Shown here: piece by piece, positions 43,232-53,700 of the stretch
Layout of the letters: each line of letters starts with the position of its first letter
Numbering within the stretch: position 1 is the first letter of the stretch
Assembly (NCBI GenBank): GCA_965655795.1
Contig: CBFHHY010000003.1
Coordinates: 62,001 to 126,000, forward strand
Length of the DNA: 64,000 bases
Reading direction: 5' to 3'
From: TMED14 sp002167805
GTDB taxonomy: Bacteria; Bacteroidota; Bacteroidia; Flavobacteriales; Schleiferiaceae
The notes under the pieces: model-generated
The model's database searches: none
Seen by the model: the letters and a program-made list of their open reading frames with translations, nothing else
Told to the model about the DNA's origin: nothing
Translations under genes and position numbers: made by a program

Positions 43232-45559
43232 ATGTCTAAAAAAGGACCCAAAAAAAAGAAAAATAAAGCGCACCGTTCAATGGATGCGAGTTCATTGGCT
43301 CAACGGATATTGCGACTTCTTCAAAAAAGACCATTTACACAATTCCCTTTAACAGATCTTGCTTTAGAGATGGGGATGTACGAAAGAACAGGTAAAATAT
43401 TGATTAAAGCATCATTAGATATTTTAAAATCATCTGAAAAGATCAAAGAGGTCAATCCTGAAACCTTTCAATACAAAATAGATGAAATTCATACTCAAGG
43501 ATTACTCCAGTTGACGTCTTCCGGTTCAGGATATGTAGTCCCAGGAGGTGAAGAGGAAGATATATTTATTAGAGAAAACAACTTAGGTTTAGCCCTTGGA
43601 GGAGATCAAGTAAAAGTTCTACTTCATCCTCAAAAAGGGCATAGAAAATTAGAGGGACAAATCATTGAAATAATAAAACGATCACGGGACAAATTTGTTG
43701 GGGAGCTAAAAGTTTCTGAAAACCATGCTTTTTTAATTACCGACAAAAGAAAAATAGGACCCGATTTTTATATTCCGAATAACAAATTAAATGGTGGAAA
43801 AGATGGTCAAATAGTCGTTGCTTCTCTTCTCTCTTGGGATAACCCTGAAAAAAACCCTCAAGGAAAAGTTGAGGAAATATTAGGAAATAAAGGTGATCAC
43901 GATACCGAAATTCATGCCATTCTGAATGATTATGGTCTTCCATATTCATTTGAACCAGAAGTGGAAAATGAAGCAAATAATATTTCATTAGAGCTTGACC
44001 CAAAGGAGATATCCAAAAGGCGTGACCTAAGAAAAATTAAAACATTTACCATTGACCCTTTCGATGCTAAAGATTTTGATGACGCATTAAGTATTCAAAA
44101 AATTGATAATGAATTCTATGAAATTGGTATTCATATTGCCGATGTCACACATTATGTAAGACCTGGAAGCAAACTAGAGGAAGAGGCGCAAAAACGAGCG
44201 ACATCTGTATATCTCGTTGATCGCGTGGTCCCGATGCTACCTGAAATATTATCAAATAAGGTCTGTTCATTGAGGCCTAATGAAGACAAGTTTACTTTTT
44301 CTGCCTTATTTCAAATCAATTCAAAAGGTAATATTCGAGATAGATGGTTTGGACGGACCGTCATTCACTCCAATAAAAGATTTACATATGAGGAGGCGGA
44401 GATGCTCATTCGTGGAGAGAAAGATGATTTTATCGGCGAAGAAATTCAGTTGATGGATCTTATCGCTAAAAACCTCCGAAAAAAACGAATGGCAGATGGC
44501 GCCATAGCTTTTGATCGTGCTGAAGTAAAATTTAGATTAGACTCAAATAATGAACCCATTGGAGCCTCATTAAAAGTTGCGAAAGACTCAAACAAGTTAA
44601 TTGAAGAATTTATGCTACTTGCAAATCAGCATGTTGCAAATATTATTGGTCGTGAAATCAATGGAAAACAAAATTTGAAAACCATGATTTATCGAGTTCA
44701 TGATCACCCAGATCCAGAAAAACTTGATTCTCTCTCTGAGTTTGTTAGGCCTCTTGGATATAATCTCGCTACCCAGGGCACTGAAGCCATACGAAAATCC
44801 ATTAATTCTTTGCTTCAAACAGTAAAAGGCACACCTGAGGCAAATATGCTAGAGACACTTACTGTACGAACCATGGCCAAGGCTATATATTCAACCCAAA
44901 ACATCGGTCATTATGGCTTAGCTTTTAAAGACTATACCCATTTCACTTCACCTATTCGCAGATATCCAGATATGATGGTTCATCGGTTACTTCAAGATTT
45001 TTTGAATGGGCAAAAATCCCATAACAAAGAGGAGTATAATATATTATGCGACTATTGCTCTAATCGTGAGCAGAATGCAAATGAGGCAGAAAGAGCTTCC
45101 ATAAAATTTATGCAAGCCAAATACATGGATAAATACCTCGGAGAGGAGTTTGAAGGAATTATTTCAGGAGTTACGGATTGGGGTGTTTTCGTAGAGATAG
45201 AAAAAATGGGCTGCGAGGGACTTTTAAGGCTGGCAGAATTTAGAGATGATTATTATATTTTAGAGAAAGAGCATTACCGAATTGTGGGAGAAAGAAGTGG
45301 GAAAATATATTCATTGGGTGATACAATAAGAATTTTTGTAAAAGCTGTTGATCTTTCAAAAAAAACAATCGACTTTGGTTTTGCAAGAGAAAAAAATCAG
45401 GGTCAATTCTTTGGAAAATTTCATGAATCAAAACCATTTGAAATTAAACCCAAAAGAGAAAATTCGCCTTTAAATTCTGAGCGATCGACCGGCAGGATTA
45501 CCTCAAAGTTCAAAGCAAAAGGAGAAAAAACAAAAAAATCGAAGAAAAAAAGACGTTAA
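43232..45559 (+). CDS. rnr: ribonuclease R
   Basis: 775 residues from the ATG at 43232, with a TTG two codons earlier as an alternative. Order: basic N-terminus, winged-helix domain, cold-shock-like RNA-binding domains, RNB catalytic domain with TFTIDPFDAKDFDDALSI (the Asp cluster) and YTHFTSPIRRYPDMMVH, then an S1 domain (FEGIISGVTDWGVFVEIE) and a Lys-rich tail. It is a processive 3'-5' exoribonuclease that degrades structured RNA. It overlaps the convergent M1 peptidase gene by 4 bases. Confidence 0.95.
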   Translation: MSKKGPKKKKNKAHRSMDASSLAQRILRLLQKRPFTQFPLTDLALEMGMYERTGKILIKASLDILKSSEKIKEVNPETFQYKIDEIHTQGLLQLTSSGSGYVVPGGEEEDIFIRENNLGLALGGDQVKVLLHPQKGHRKLEGQIIEIIKRSRDKFVGELKVSENHAFLITDKRKIGPDFYIPNNKLNGGKDGQIVVASLLSWDNPEKNPQGKVEEILGNKGDHDTEIHAILNDYGLPYSFEPEVENEANNISLELDPKEISKRRDLRKIKTFTIDPFDAKDFDDALSIQKIDNEFYEIGIHIADVTHYVRPGSKLEEEAQKRATSVYLVDRVVPMLPEILSNKVCSLRPNEDKFTFSALFQINSKGNIRDRWFGRTVIHSNKRFTYEEAEMLIRGEKDDFIGEEIQLMDLIAKNLRKKRMADGAIAFDRAEVKFRLDSNNEPIGASLKVAKDSNKLIEEFMLLANQHVANIIGREINGKQNLKTMIYRVHDHPDPEKLDSLSEFVRPLGYNLATQGTEAIRKSINSLLQTVKGTPEANMLETLTVRTMAKAIYSTQNIGHYGLAFKDYTHFTSPIRRYPDMMVHRLLQDFLNGQKSHNKEEYNILCDYCSNREQNANEAERASIKFMQAKYMDKYLGEEFEGIISGVTDWGVFVEIEKMGCEGLLRLAEFRDDYYILEKEHYRIVGERSGKIYSLGDTIRIFVKAVDLSKKTIDFGFAREKNQGQFFGKFHESKPFEIKPKRENSPLNSERSTGRITSKFKAKGEKTKKSKKKRR

Positions 45560-47382
45560 TCTTTATTCTCCCAATCATTATTTTTTCTATTTACATCTGC
45601 TATCCAGTGGTTAGGGTCCAAAATTATTTTTTTAATGTCCTTAATTGAGATCTTTAAGCTTAAAACTCTTGAGCGTTGAGTATAATTCCAAGGCCCCAGA
45701 TTAATATAATTTTTTTTGTAACCAAACATAGAACTAAGGGGAATTGTATAATTTTCCTCTAACCCAGATTTTAATAAAACTTTCAAATCCACAGGAAGCG
45801 GTAACGATCCGTTTCTTGATAAAATGACTCGTGTGAATAGCTTATCATCACTATATACAGAATCAACAGAAGGGTCAGAGTACTTATTAGTTTGAATCCA
45901 TAAATTCAAATACCAATCTAAAATCATACCCGACTCTTTTTCTGCAATCCGGATAAAATCTCGAGGGATTGGGTGCTTAAATGCCCATTCTCTTTTATAT
46001 CGAAGCATGGTTGACCAAAATGCTTCTTCACCAATAATACCGCGCAGCTGAACTAAGAAAAGCGAACCCTTCATATATGCAGCAAGCTGGTACGGGTATT
46101 TCCCATCAAAATAATTTGCAAGAGTTGCCGTAGGTTCAATCCATGAAGCAGTGGCTACTTTCGAAAACCTAGATAAATAGTTATTGTGTGGATTCAAAAT
46201 ATTTTCCCCCAATAGGAAATTCATTGCCTCATCCTCTGCGAAGCTTGTAAATCCCTCATCCATCCAAGAATATTGTTGCTCATCAGTACCCAGCATGCCA
46301 TAGTACCACATGTGAGACGCCTCATGTATTACCGTGGATAAAAGGCCCTCGTATGAGTTGCTTTGAACTTGCATAACGGTGGCCATGGGATACTCCATAG
46401 CTCCTTCACCTCCCTGAATTATTGTAAACTGCGGCCAATCATACGAACCAAATTTTTTCTCCATAAAAGTGAAGAAGTTTTTTACATCTTCTTTGAATTT
46501 CTCTTTACTTAAAAAGCGACTTGACTTTTTATCTTTCTTGTAGATGAAATGCAAGTCAATTCCAGATCTTGTTTTTGATCTTTCATGAACAAATTTTTTA
46601 TCAGCAACCCATGAAAAATCATGAACATTGTTGGCAACAAAATTCCATGTAAGCCTTTTCTCTTTCTTCTGTTTCGTGACTTTATCAGAATATCCATGAC
46701 CAATCTCATTAGCATTTTGTAGAACCCCTGATCCTCCTATTAAATAATCTGAATCTGCAGTAATATTTACATTGAACGTACCAAAATCTCCATAAAATTC
46801 TCGAGCGACATAAATATCAGGATGCCATCCATCCTTGTCAAAGACACAAATTTTCGGATACCACTGCGTAAAAGAATAGTCAATACCTTCAGGACCCTTC
46901 CTTCCTCCTCTTTCGACGAGCCTTGGGATTCTGGTTGTGTATTTAATTTTGAAAGTAACTGTCTCCCCGGGTTTTATTGATTTCGGTAATTTTGCATGGA
47001 GGATTGTTTGATCTATGTAAAAAGATAAAACCTCTCCATTCATGGTAAGCTCCTCAATTATTTGCTCACCCCATTCACCGTTTTTCAATTTTTCAATTTT
47101 ATCAGAAATAGCATTATCCTTGAATAAAGAGGGGATATTAGCCATGTTTGAAAGCATGCTGCCTGGCTGAAAAGCATTCCAGTACAAATGATAAAAAACC
47201 TCATTCAAATACTCTGGGCTATTATTGGTATAGGTTAAAGAGAGATCTCCTTTTAAAGAATGATTTCGCGAATTTAAATCAACATCAATTTTGTATTTAA
47301 CTTCCTGCTGCCAATATTCTTGCGCTTGAACATTATTAATTTTCAAAACGCAAATAATTATTAAAACGTATAATTTATTCAT
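45556..47382 (-). CDS. exported M1-family metallopeptidase
   Basis: 608 residues with a signal peptide (ending VQAQ) and an M1 aminopeptidase fold. The zinc site is STVIHEASHMWYYG (HExxH) followed by MDEGFTSFAED, which supplies the third ligand Glu. The substrate motif GAMEYP stands where GAMEN is usual. It probably trims peptides in the periplasm or at the surface. Its start overlaps the MBL hydrolase stop in TAATG, so the two are translationally coupled. Confidence 0.9.
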   Translation of the reverse strand: MNKLYVLIIICVLKINNVQAQEYWQQEVKYKIDVDLNSRNHSLKGDLSLTYTNNSPEYLNEVFYHLYWNAFQPGSMLSNMANIPSLFKDNAISDKIEKLKNGEWGEQIIEELTMNGEVLSFYIDQTILHAKLPKSIKPGETVTFKIKYTTRIPRLVERGGRKGPEGIDYSFTQWYPKICVFDKDGWHPDIYVAREFYGDFGTFNVNITADSDYLIGGSGVLQNANEIGHGYSDKVTKQKKEKRLTWNFVANNVHDFSWVADKKFVHERSKTRSGIDLHFIYKKDKKSSRFLSKEKFKEDVKNFFTFMEKKFGSYDWPQFTIIQGGEGAMEYPMATVMQVQSNSYEGLLSTVIHEASHMWYYGMLGTDEQQYSWMDEGFTSFAEDEAMNFLLGENILNPHNNYLSRFSKVATASWIEPTATLANYFDGKYPYQLAAYMKGSLFLVQLRGIIGEEAFWSTMLRYKREWAFKHPIPRDFIRIAEKESGMILDWYLNLWIQTNKYSDPSVDSVYSDDKLFTRVILSRNGSLPLPVDLKVLLKSGLEENYTIPLSSMFGYKKNYINLGPWNYTQRSRVLSLKISIKDIKKIILDPNHWIADVNRKNNDWENKD

Positions 47383-48230
47383 TATTTATCATTTAATTTT
47401 CTTGTCGAGGATAGTCGAGGACCTCTGTCTGAGGCCTCTAGAACGCAGGTTTCAAATAATGGATCATGCTCCAAAAAAAGACGATATCCATTTTTCGCCG
47501 CCTCAGTTAGAATAGAAGTCTTTTCTTCAAGAGTGAGAAGCGGTCGCGTATCATAACCCATTACATAAGGTAAAGGAATATGCCCAACAGATGGGAGCAA
47601 ATCTGCCATAAAAACTATAGTCTCTCCTTTATATGATATTATTGGGCACATCTGTGCATCTGTATGTCCATTAACGACAAAAGCTTCAAACCCTAGATCT
47701 GTTTTGATACGAGTTTTTTCTTCTGGCACTTCAATAAAATTGAGTTGACCACTTTCCCGTAGAGGTAAAATATTTTCAGATAAGAATGATGCCTTTTCTC
47801 TTGGATTTGGATTTGTAGCCCATTCCCAATGCCGCCTATTCGTCCAATATTTTGCATTTTTAAACGTTGGGATAAAATGATCTCCTGTTCTTTTAACTGC
47901 TCCACCGACATGATCAAAGTGGAGGTGAGTTAAAAAAACATCTGTTATATCATCAGGTTTAAAACCCATTTTTTTTAAGTTTCCTTCGAGTTCGTCATCT
48001 CCATGCAAATAATAATGTCTAAAAAAATTGTGATCTTGTTTAGCACCAATACCCGTATCAATAAGAACGAGACGATTACCGTCTTCAATTAATAGTGATC
48101 GCATAGCCCAAGTACAAAGATTTTTTTCGTCTGAAGGGTTCGTTTCCCCCCATAAAACCTTTGGTACCACTCCGAACATAGCTCCTCCGTCCAATTTAAA
48201 AAAGCCCGTATTTAAAGAATGTAAAATCAT
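47382..48230 (-). CDS. MBL-fold metallo-hydrolase
   Basis: 282 residues with the metallo-beta-lactamase zinc motif VFLTHLHFDHVGGAV (HxHxDH), a later VNGHTDAQMCPI (His), FMADLLPSVGHI (Asp) and a closing FLEHDP (His). The loop with TNRRHWEWA and the overall layout are those of the AiiA-like/GloB-like cytoplasmic hydrolases common in Bacteroidetes. The substrate, whether lactone or thioester, is not decided by sequence. It has no signal peptide and precedes the M1 peptidase in a two-gene operon. Confidence 0.87.
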   Translation of the reverse strand: MILHSLNTGFFKLDGGAMFGVVPKVLWGETNPSDEKNLCTWAMRSLLIEDGNRLVLIDTGIGAKQDHNFFRHYYLHGDDELEGNLKKMGFKPDDITDVFLTHLHFDHVGGAVKRTGDHFIPTFKNAKYWTNRRHWEWATNPNPREKASFLSENILPLRESGQLNFIEVPEEKTRIKTDLGFEAFVVNGHTDAQMCPIISYKGETIVFMADLLPSVGHIPLPYVMGYDTRPLLTLEEKTSILTEAAKNGYRLFLEHDPLFETCVLEASDRGPRLSSTRKLNDK

Positions 48231-48292
48231 TTCGTAAAATTAGGCTGGAAAATTATGTTAAAATAATTTTTGATTTTATTTGAACTAATATG

Positions 48293-48324
48293 AAAAAAAA
48301 GGGTAGCCCCCCGACTACCCTTTT
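48293..48324 (-). terminator. intrinsic terminator of tadA
   Basis: The stem AAAAGGGTAG/CTACCCTTTT (48297-48306 and 48315-48324) has an 8-base loop and is followed on the minus strand by a T-run. It lies about 75 bases after the tadA stop. Confidence 0.7.
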
Positions 48325-48335
48325 AACCTAAACAC

Positions 48336-48360
48336 ATAAATGTGACTAAGACACATTTAT
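48336..48360 (-). terminator. second hairpin between tadA and its terminator
   Basis: A perfect 9-bp stem ATAAATGTG/CACATTTAT with a 7-base loop, 40 bases after the tadA stop. There is only a weak T-rich flank, so it may stabilise the 3' end of the mRNA instead of terminating. Confidence 0.35.
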
Positions 48361-48399
48361 TTAAGAAATTCAAAATTTGTGCCAAATGATTTCTAAAAA

Positions 48400-48840
48400 T
48401 TATTTGATTCTTTTTTTTCGAAAAAAATCTGATAATAAATCTGCGCAAATCTCTTCCTCAATACCTTTTGATATTTTTGTTTTTGGATGCAAATTAGTCC
48501 CAAGGGCATTAAAGCCTCTTTTAAAATCAGTTGCACCATATACGACTCTATCCATTTGTGACCAGAAAATAGCTCCTGCACACATGCTGCAAGGCTCAAG
48601 TGTCACGTATAGGGTGCAATCATTAAGATATTTTGCTCCAAGATAATTTGAAGCTGATGTTATCGCTTGCATTTCTGCATGCGCAGTAACATCTTTCAGC
48701 CTCTCTGTCCGATTATAACCTCTAGCGATTATTTTATTTTTTGAGACAATTACAGCACCAACAGGCACCTCATCTTCTTCAAAAGCTTTTACTGCTTCAC
48801 AAATAGCTTGACGCATAAAATAAAGATCATCAAATTCCAT
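48400..48840 (-). CDS. tadA: tRNA adenosine(34) deaminase
   Basis: 146 residues from the ATG at 48840. The longer frame to 48915 would run into the divergent aspS start, so it is rejected. Zinc-site motifs are TAHAEMQAI (His54, catalytic Glu56) and EPCSMCAGA (Cys84, Cys87). TadA converts A34 to inosine in tRNA-Arg. FxRG-type C-terminal residues (FKRGFNALGTNLH) fit TadA over other deaminases. A double hairpin follows the gene. Confidence 0.92.
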   Translation of the reverse strand: MEFDDLYFMRQAICEAVKAFEEDEVPVGAVIVSKNKIIARGYNRTERLKDVTAHAEMQAITSASNYLGAKYLNDCTLYVTLEPCSMCAGAIFWSQMDRVVYGATDFKRGFNALGTNLHPKTKISKGIEEEICADLLSDFFRKKRIK

Positions 48841-48873
48841 AGATATAAATCTACGCAGCTGAGCTCGCTTTTC

Positions 48874-48881
48874 TACCTTTG
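48874..48881 (+). promoter_or_regulatory. -7 box of aspS
   Basis: TACCTTTG lies 19 bases before the aspS ATG at 48901. It lies 34 bases upstream of the tadA ATG on the opposite strand, in the divergent intergenic region. No TTG at standard spacing. Confidence 0.35.
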
Positions 48882-48900
48882 TTAAAATAAACATATTATT

Positions 48901-50646
48901 ATGTACCGAACTCACAACTGTGGAGAATTAAATATTTCAAACGTAAACCAATCAGTTACTTTGAGCGGCTGGGTCCAAACAAGTAGAGATTTTGGTGGGC
49001 TTTCATTTATTGACCTAAGAGATCGTTACGGGTTAACTCAATTGGCTTTTAATGAAACGGCAGATAGTAAAATTATTACTGAAGCGAGATTATTAAATCG
49101 AGAATCTGTTATTCAAGTTAAAGGGACTGTAGTTGAAAGAGAGAAAAAAAATCCCGATCTTAAAACTGGTGATATTGAAATAATGGTATCATCTATATCT
49201 ATTCTGAGTAATTCTAAAATTCCCCCTTTTACAATTGAAGAAAATACAGATGGAGGCGAGGAATTGAGAATGAAATATCGTTATCTCGACCTGAGAAGAA
49301 AAAGTGTAAGAGATAAGTTATTATTAAGAGATCAAATTAGCATTCTTGTAAGATCTTACCTAAGCTCAAATAATTTCCTAGATGTTGAGACTCCTTTTCT
49401 AATCAAGTCAACCCCTGAAGGGGCTAGAGATTTTATTGTGCCTTCAAGAGTCAATCCTGGTCAATTTTATGCCTTGCCTCAATCTCCACAAACTTTTAAA
49501 CAACTTTTAATGGTCGGAGGCCTAGATAGGTATTATCAAATCGTTCGATGTTTTAGGGATGAAGATTTAAGAGCAGACCGTCAGCCTGAGTTCACCCAAA
49601 TAGATTGTGAAATGTCTTTTGTTGAACAAGAAGATGTCTTAACAGTTTTTGAAGGTTTATTAAAACATATAATTCAGGAAATTCACTCCACAAAAATCGA
49701 TGAAATTCCAAGAATTACTTATGACACGGCGATGAAAAAATATGGGAATGATAAACCGGATATTAGGTTTGATATGACATTTGTAGAAATGAATGACATA
49801 GTCAAAGGGTTTAATTTTGGATTATTTGATAATTCTGAATTAATTGTAGGGATTAAAGTAAAAGGCTGTGCTCATTATTCAAGAAAACAAATAGATGAAT
49901 TAACAAATTTTGTTAAGAAGCCCCAACTAGGTATGTCTGGTTTAATTTGGGTAAAATATGATGAAAATGGCACCTTTTCATCCAGCGTAAAAAAATTTTT
50001 TAACGATACTCAGGTTGAAGAATGGGGTAAAAAATTCGATGCCCGCAAGGGTGACCTCATTTTAATTCTAGCAGGTGAAAAACAAAAGACTAGAAAAGCT
50101 TTGAGTGATCTTAGAATGCATTTGGGTGAAGCATTAGGCCTAAGAAACCCTAAGGAATTTGCTCCTCTTTGGGTTGTTGATTTTCCTCTCTTAGATTGGG
50201 ATGAAGATGAAAAAAGGTGGGTCGCCAAGCACCACCCGTTCACCAGTCCTAAATCTGAAGATATAAACCTCATGAGCTCAAACCCAGGAGCAATAAGAGC
50301 AAATGCCTATGACCTTGTTTTAAATGGAAATGAAATTGGAGGAGGTTCCATTCGGATTCATGAAAAAAAACTACAAACAGAAATATTTAAGTTACTTGGG
50401 TTTAGTAAAGAAGATGCGAAAAATCAGTTTGGTTTCTTAATGGATGCCTTTGAATTTGGTGCGCCTCCACATGGTGGGATTGCACTAGGTTTTGATCGAT
50501 TAGTAGCCCTGATGGGCGGGGACGAGGTGATTCGGGATTATATTGCTTTTCCAAAAAATAATTCTGCTCGTGACCTAATGAGTCAAGCACCTTCAGAAAT
50601 TTCAAATGATCAATTAAAAGATCTATCAATTAAGCATATTTTATAA
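48901..50646 (+). CDS. aspS: aspartyl-tRNA synthetase
   Basis: 581 residues, bacterial-type AspRS. An N-terminal OB-fold anticodon domain (TLSGWVQTSRDFGGLSFIDLRDRYG) is followed by class II motifs: motif 1 region FLDVETPFLIKSTPEGARDF, motif 2 IVRCFRDEDLRADRQPEFTQID, the bacterial GAD insertion domain (about residues 300-420), and motif 3 GIALGFDRLVALMGG. It charges tRNA-Asp. It stands alone on the plus strand, divergent from tadA. Confidence 0.96.
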   Translation: MYRTHNCGELNISNVNQSVTLSGWVQTSRDFGGLSFIDLRDRYGLTQLAFNETADSKIITEARLLNRESVIQVKGTVVEREKKNPDLKTGDIEIMVSSISILSNSKIPPFTIEENTDGGEELRMKYRYLDLRRKSVRDKLLLRDQISILVRSYLSSNNFLDVETPFLIKSTPEGARDFIVPSRVNPGQFYALPQSPQTFKQLLMVGGLDRYYQIVRCFRDEDLRADRQPEFTQIDCEMSFVEQEDVLTVFEGLLKHIIQEIHSTKIDEIPRITYDTAMKKYGNDKPDIRFDMTFVEMNDIVKGFNFGLFDNSELIVGIKVKGCAHYSRKQIDELTNFVKKPQLGMSGLIWVKYDENGTFSSSVKKFFNDTQVEEWGKKFDARKGDLILILAGEKQKTRKALSDLRMHLGEALGLRNPKEFAPLWVVDFPLLDWDEDEKRWVAKHHPFTSPKSEDINLMSSNPGAIRANAYDLVLNGNEIGGGSIRIHEKKLQTEIFKLLGFSKEDAKNQFGFLMDAFEFGAPPHGGIALGFDRLVALMGGDEVIRDYIAFPKNNSARDLMSQAPSEISNDQLKDLSIKHIL

Positions 50647-50739
50647 TAGAATTTTCTAACTTGATACATTTGATTATGACTCAGCCTGATTAAACTTTTT
50701 ACTTTTATTTCTGTTGAAATGAAGTACTAAAACCAATTT

Positions 50740-53700
50740 ATGCATAAACTAGTTTTCTTAATTTTCTTTATTTTATCTTCTTTCCTGAAGGCCCAAAGTC
50801 CAAAAGAAAGAAATTGGGTTGATCTAATGAATGACCCCAAAGAAAATTTTTATGATGTCGTTGATGCTTTTGAACAATATTGGAACGGTAAGTCTATTGA
50901 AAAAGGTAGAGGCTGGAAACAATTCAAAAGATGGGAAGCCTTTATGGAGCCAAGAGTTTTCCCTTCAGGCGAAAGAAATACCTCAAATTATTTATTTAAT
51001 GCCTTCAATAGTGCAGAAGGAATTTCATCTCAAACGCATTCACCCGGAATAGGCAATTGGTCTTTGGTTGGACCGACGAATGGTAATTCACTGAATGGAA
51101 TTGGTAGAATCAATGCGATTGCATTTCATCCAACTGATAATAATATAATTTTTGCGGGGTCTCCTGCAGGTGGATTATGGAAGTCTACAGATGATGGATC
51201 AAGCTGGACAACAAATACTGACTTACTTCCTAATCTGGGGGTAAGCGCTATCCTTATTGATCCTGACAACTCCAATACGATGTATATCGGAACTGGAGAT
51301 CGTGATGGTGGAGATACATATTCAATAGGTGTGCTTAAATCTATTGACGGAGGTCAAACTTGGGATGCAACTGGTTTAAGTTTCAATGTTTCACAATCAT
51401 ATAGGGTGACGGGTTTAATTATGCATCATGACAGTTCAAATTTTATCATAGCTTCCACTCGAACGGGAATCTATAAAAGTATAGATGCTGGAGATTCATG
51501 GACAGTAACTCAAGGTGGCCGGTTTCAATGTATTGTTCAAATTCCAGGAACAAATAAAATTTTTGCAGGGACTTCATCAAATGGAGAAATTTGGATGTCA
51601 ACAGATTTTGGATCCACTTGGACAAAAATCACCAATGGCCTTCCATCTAGTGGTCGAAGAGTTGAGCTAGCCGTAACCCCTGATGACACCAATTATGTAT
51701 ACGCTATCTATGGTGCAGCAAATAATGGTCTTTATGGCATATACAGAACTACAGACGGGGGTCTAAGTTGGTCTCAAAGACATGGAGCTAGTCCAAATTT
51801 ATTAGACTGGAGTACAACTGGAAGCGGATCTGGGGGGCAAGCCTGGTATGATTTAACCATAGCCGTTTCTCCCCAAAATAAAAATGTCGTTTTAACAGGA
51901 GGGGTGAATATTTGGCGATCTAATAATGGAGGATCCAGCTTTTCTCTAAGTGGACATTGGTATGGTGGGGGTGGTGTATCTTTCGTTCATGCTGACCATC
52001 ACTGCTTAATTTTTCGTCCTGGAAGTAATGAATTGTATGCTGGCTGCGATGGAGGAGTTTATAAATCATCAAATGGTGGAGTAAACAATAGTTGGGTCAG
52101 CAGAAATCAGGGACTCGCTATTACTCAATATTACAAAATTGGAACTACAGATTCGGACCCTTCACTTACTATTGCTGGGGCTCAAGACAATGGGACTCAT
52201 TTAAACGACAACGGCTGGAATAAAGTTGGTGGTGGTGACGGTATGGATTGTGCCATAGATAAGCTCAATCCGAATATTATGTATCGATCGATCTACTATG
52301 GTGACTTTGATAAGTCTACTAATGGTGGTAATAATTTTAATGCGTCTTTTAATCTTCCACCATCGGGTTCTGGAAATTGGGTTACTCCTTTCATAGCGAG
52401 CCGAATATCCAGCAATACATTGTACGCAGGATTCGATAAATTATGGAAAAGTACTAACGGAGGTTTTAGCTTTAGTGCAACCACCTCAAATAGTATATTT
52501 AATTCCAACAATATCGATGTTTTAGCTGAAGCACCTGGAGATCCCAATGTTATATATGCAGGTATCAACAATAGACTCTATTACTCCTCAAACGGAGGAA
52601 GCTCATGGACATGGATTTCAAGTAATATTGGGAGTGGTAATGTCATTACAGGCATAACTGTTGACCCCTTGAATTCAGATCATGTATATATTTCAAAGTC
52701 TGCCTATATTTCAAATGCAAAAGTTTATGAATCTTTCAATGCGGGTGGCTCCTGGTATAACAGAAGCAGTTCACTTCCAAATATTCCAATAAACTGTATT
52801 GCATATCAAAAAAATAGTAATGGGCTAGTCTATGTAGGAACTGATATTGGCATTTATTTCAGAGATGCCAGCATGAATAGCTGGATACCATTTAATGAAG
52901 GTATTCCCAATACAATTGTCAACGATATTGAGATATTAATGAGTGAGGGTATTATTAGAGTTGGCACCTATGGAAGAGGTGTTTGGGAAAGTCCTTTGGC
53001 AAGTGTCTTTTTGACAAAGCCAAAATCAGATTTTATAGCTATTCCAGAAAATGTTTGCTCAATTGGAGAGACAATAAAACTAAAAGATGTATCCACAAAT
53101 CTACCTTCTTTTTGGAACTGGACTATTTCTCCTTCGACATTTCAATTCGCCAATAGCACAAATGCCAACTCCTCTGAGGTTGATCTAGTTTTACAATCTC
53201 AAGATGAATATACAGTTCAATTAATATCAGGAAATAAATATGGATCAGATACTATTGTAAAAGTAAATTTTATTTCCTCTGGCGGTATTGAAACACCATC
53301 GGAAGAAGAGTTTGATAATGCCATTCCAAGGCGGTGGAAAACAGAAAATCCAGACTTTGGAAATGGTTGGGAGGCTGCTCCCTATGGAAGTTTGTCAGAT
53401 AGTAGCTGCGTAGTCTATAAAGGATATAATTACAATAAGTTAGGGGAAAAAGACGCTTTAATATCCCCAAGCTATTCTCTCGATAGCAACAGTCTCTTGG
53501 TCTTTGACGTTGCCTATAGACAAAAACTTGGAAGTAGCTCAGACACACTGAATATTTTTGTTAGTGATGATTGCGGAGTCACATGGATTTTGTTGCAGGA
53601 ATTTTACAATGACGCTAGTGGATCTTTCGCCACCGGGCCAAAACAGCTAAATGCATTCATCCCTCTAAATGTAAATGATTGGAGGACAGATACTATTTCA

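Noticed and set aside
48841..48915. 25-residue N-terminal extension of tadA
   Set aside because: It would overlap the divergent aspS gene, and TadA proteins normally begin at the chosen Met.
51160..52600. Possible DNA tandem repeats in the giant gene
   Set aside because: The repetition is at protein level (Asp-box units) with diverged codons, so it is a domain feature, not a nucleotide repeat array.
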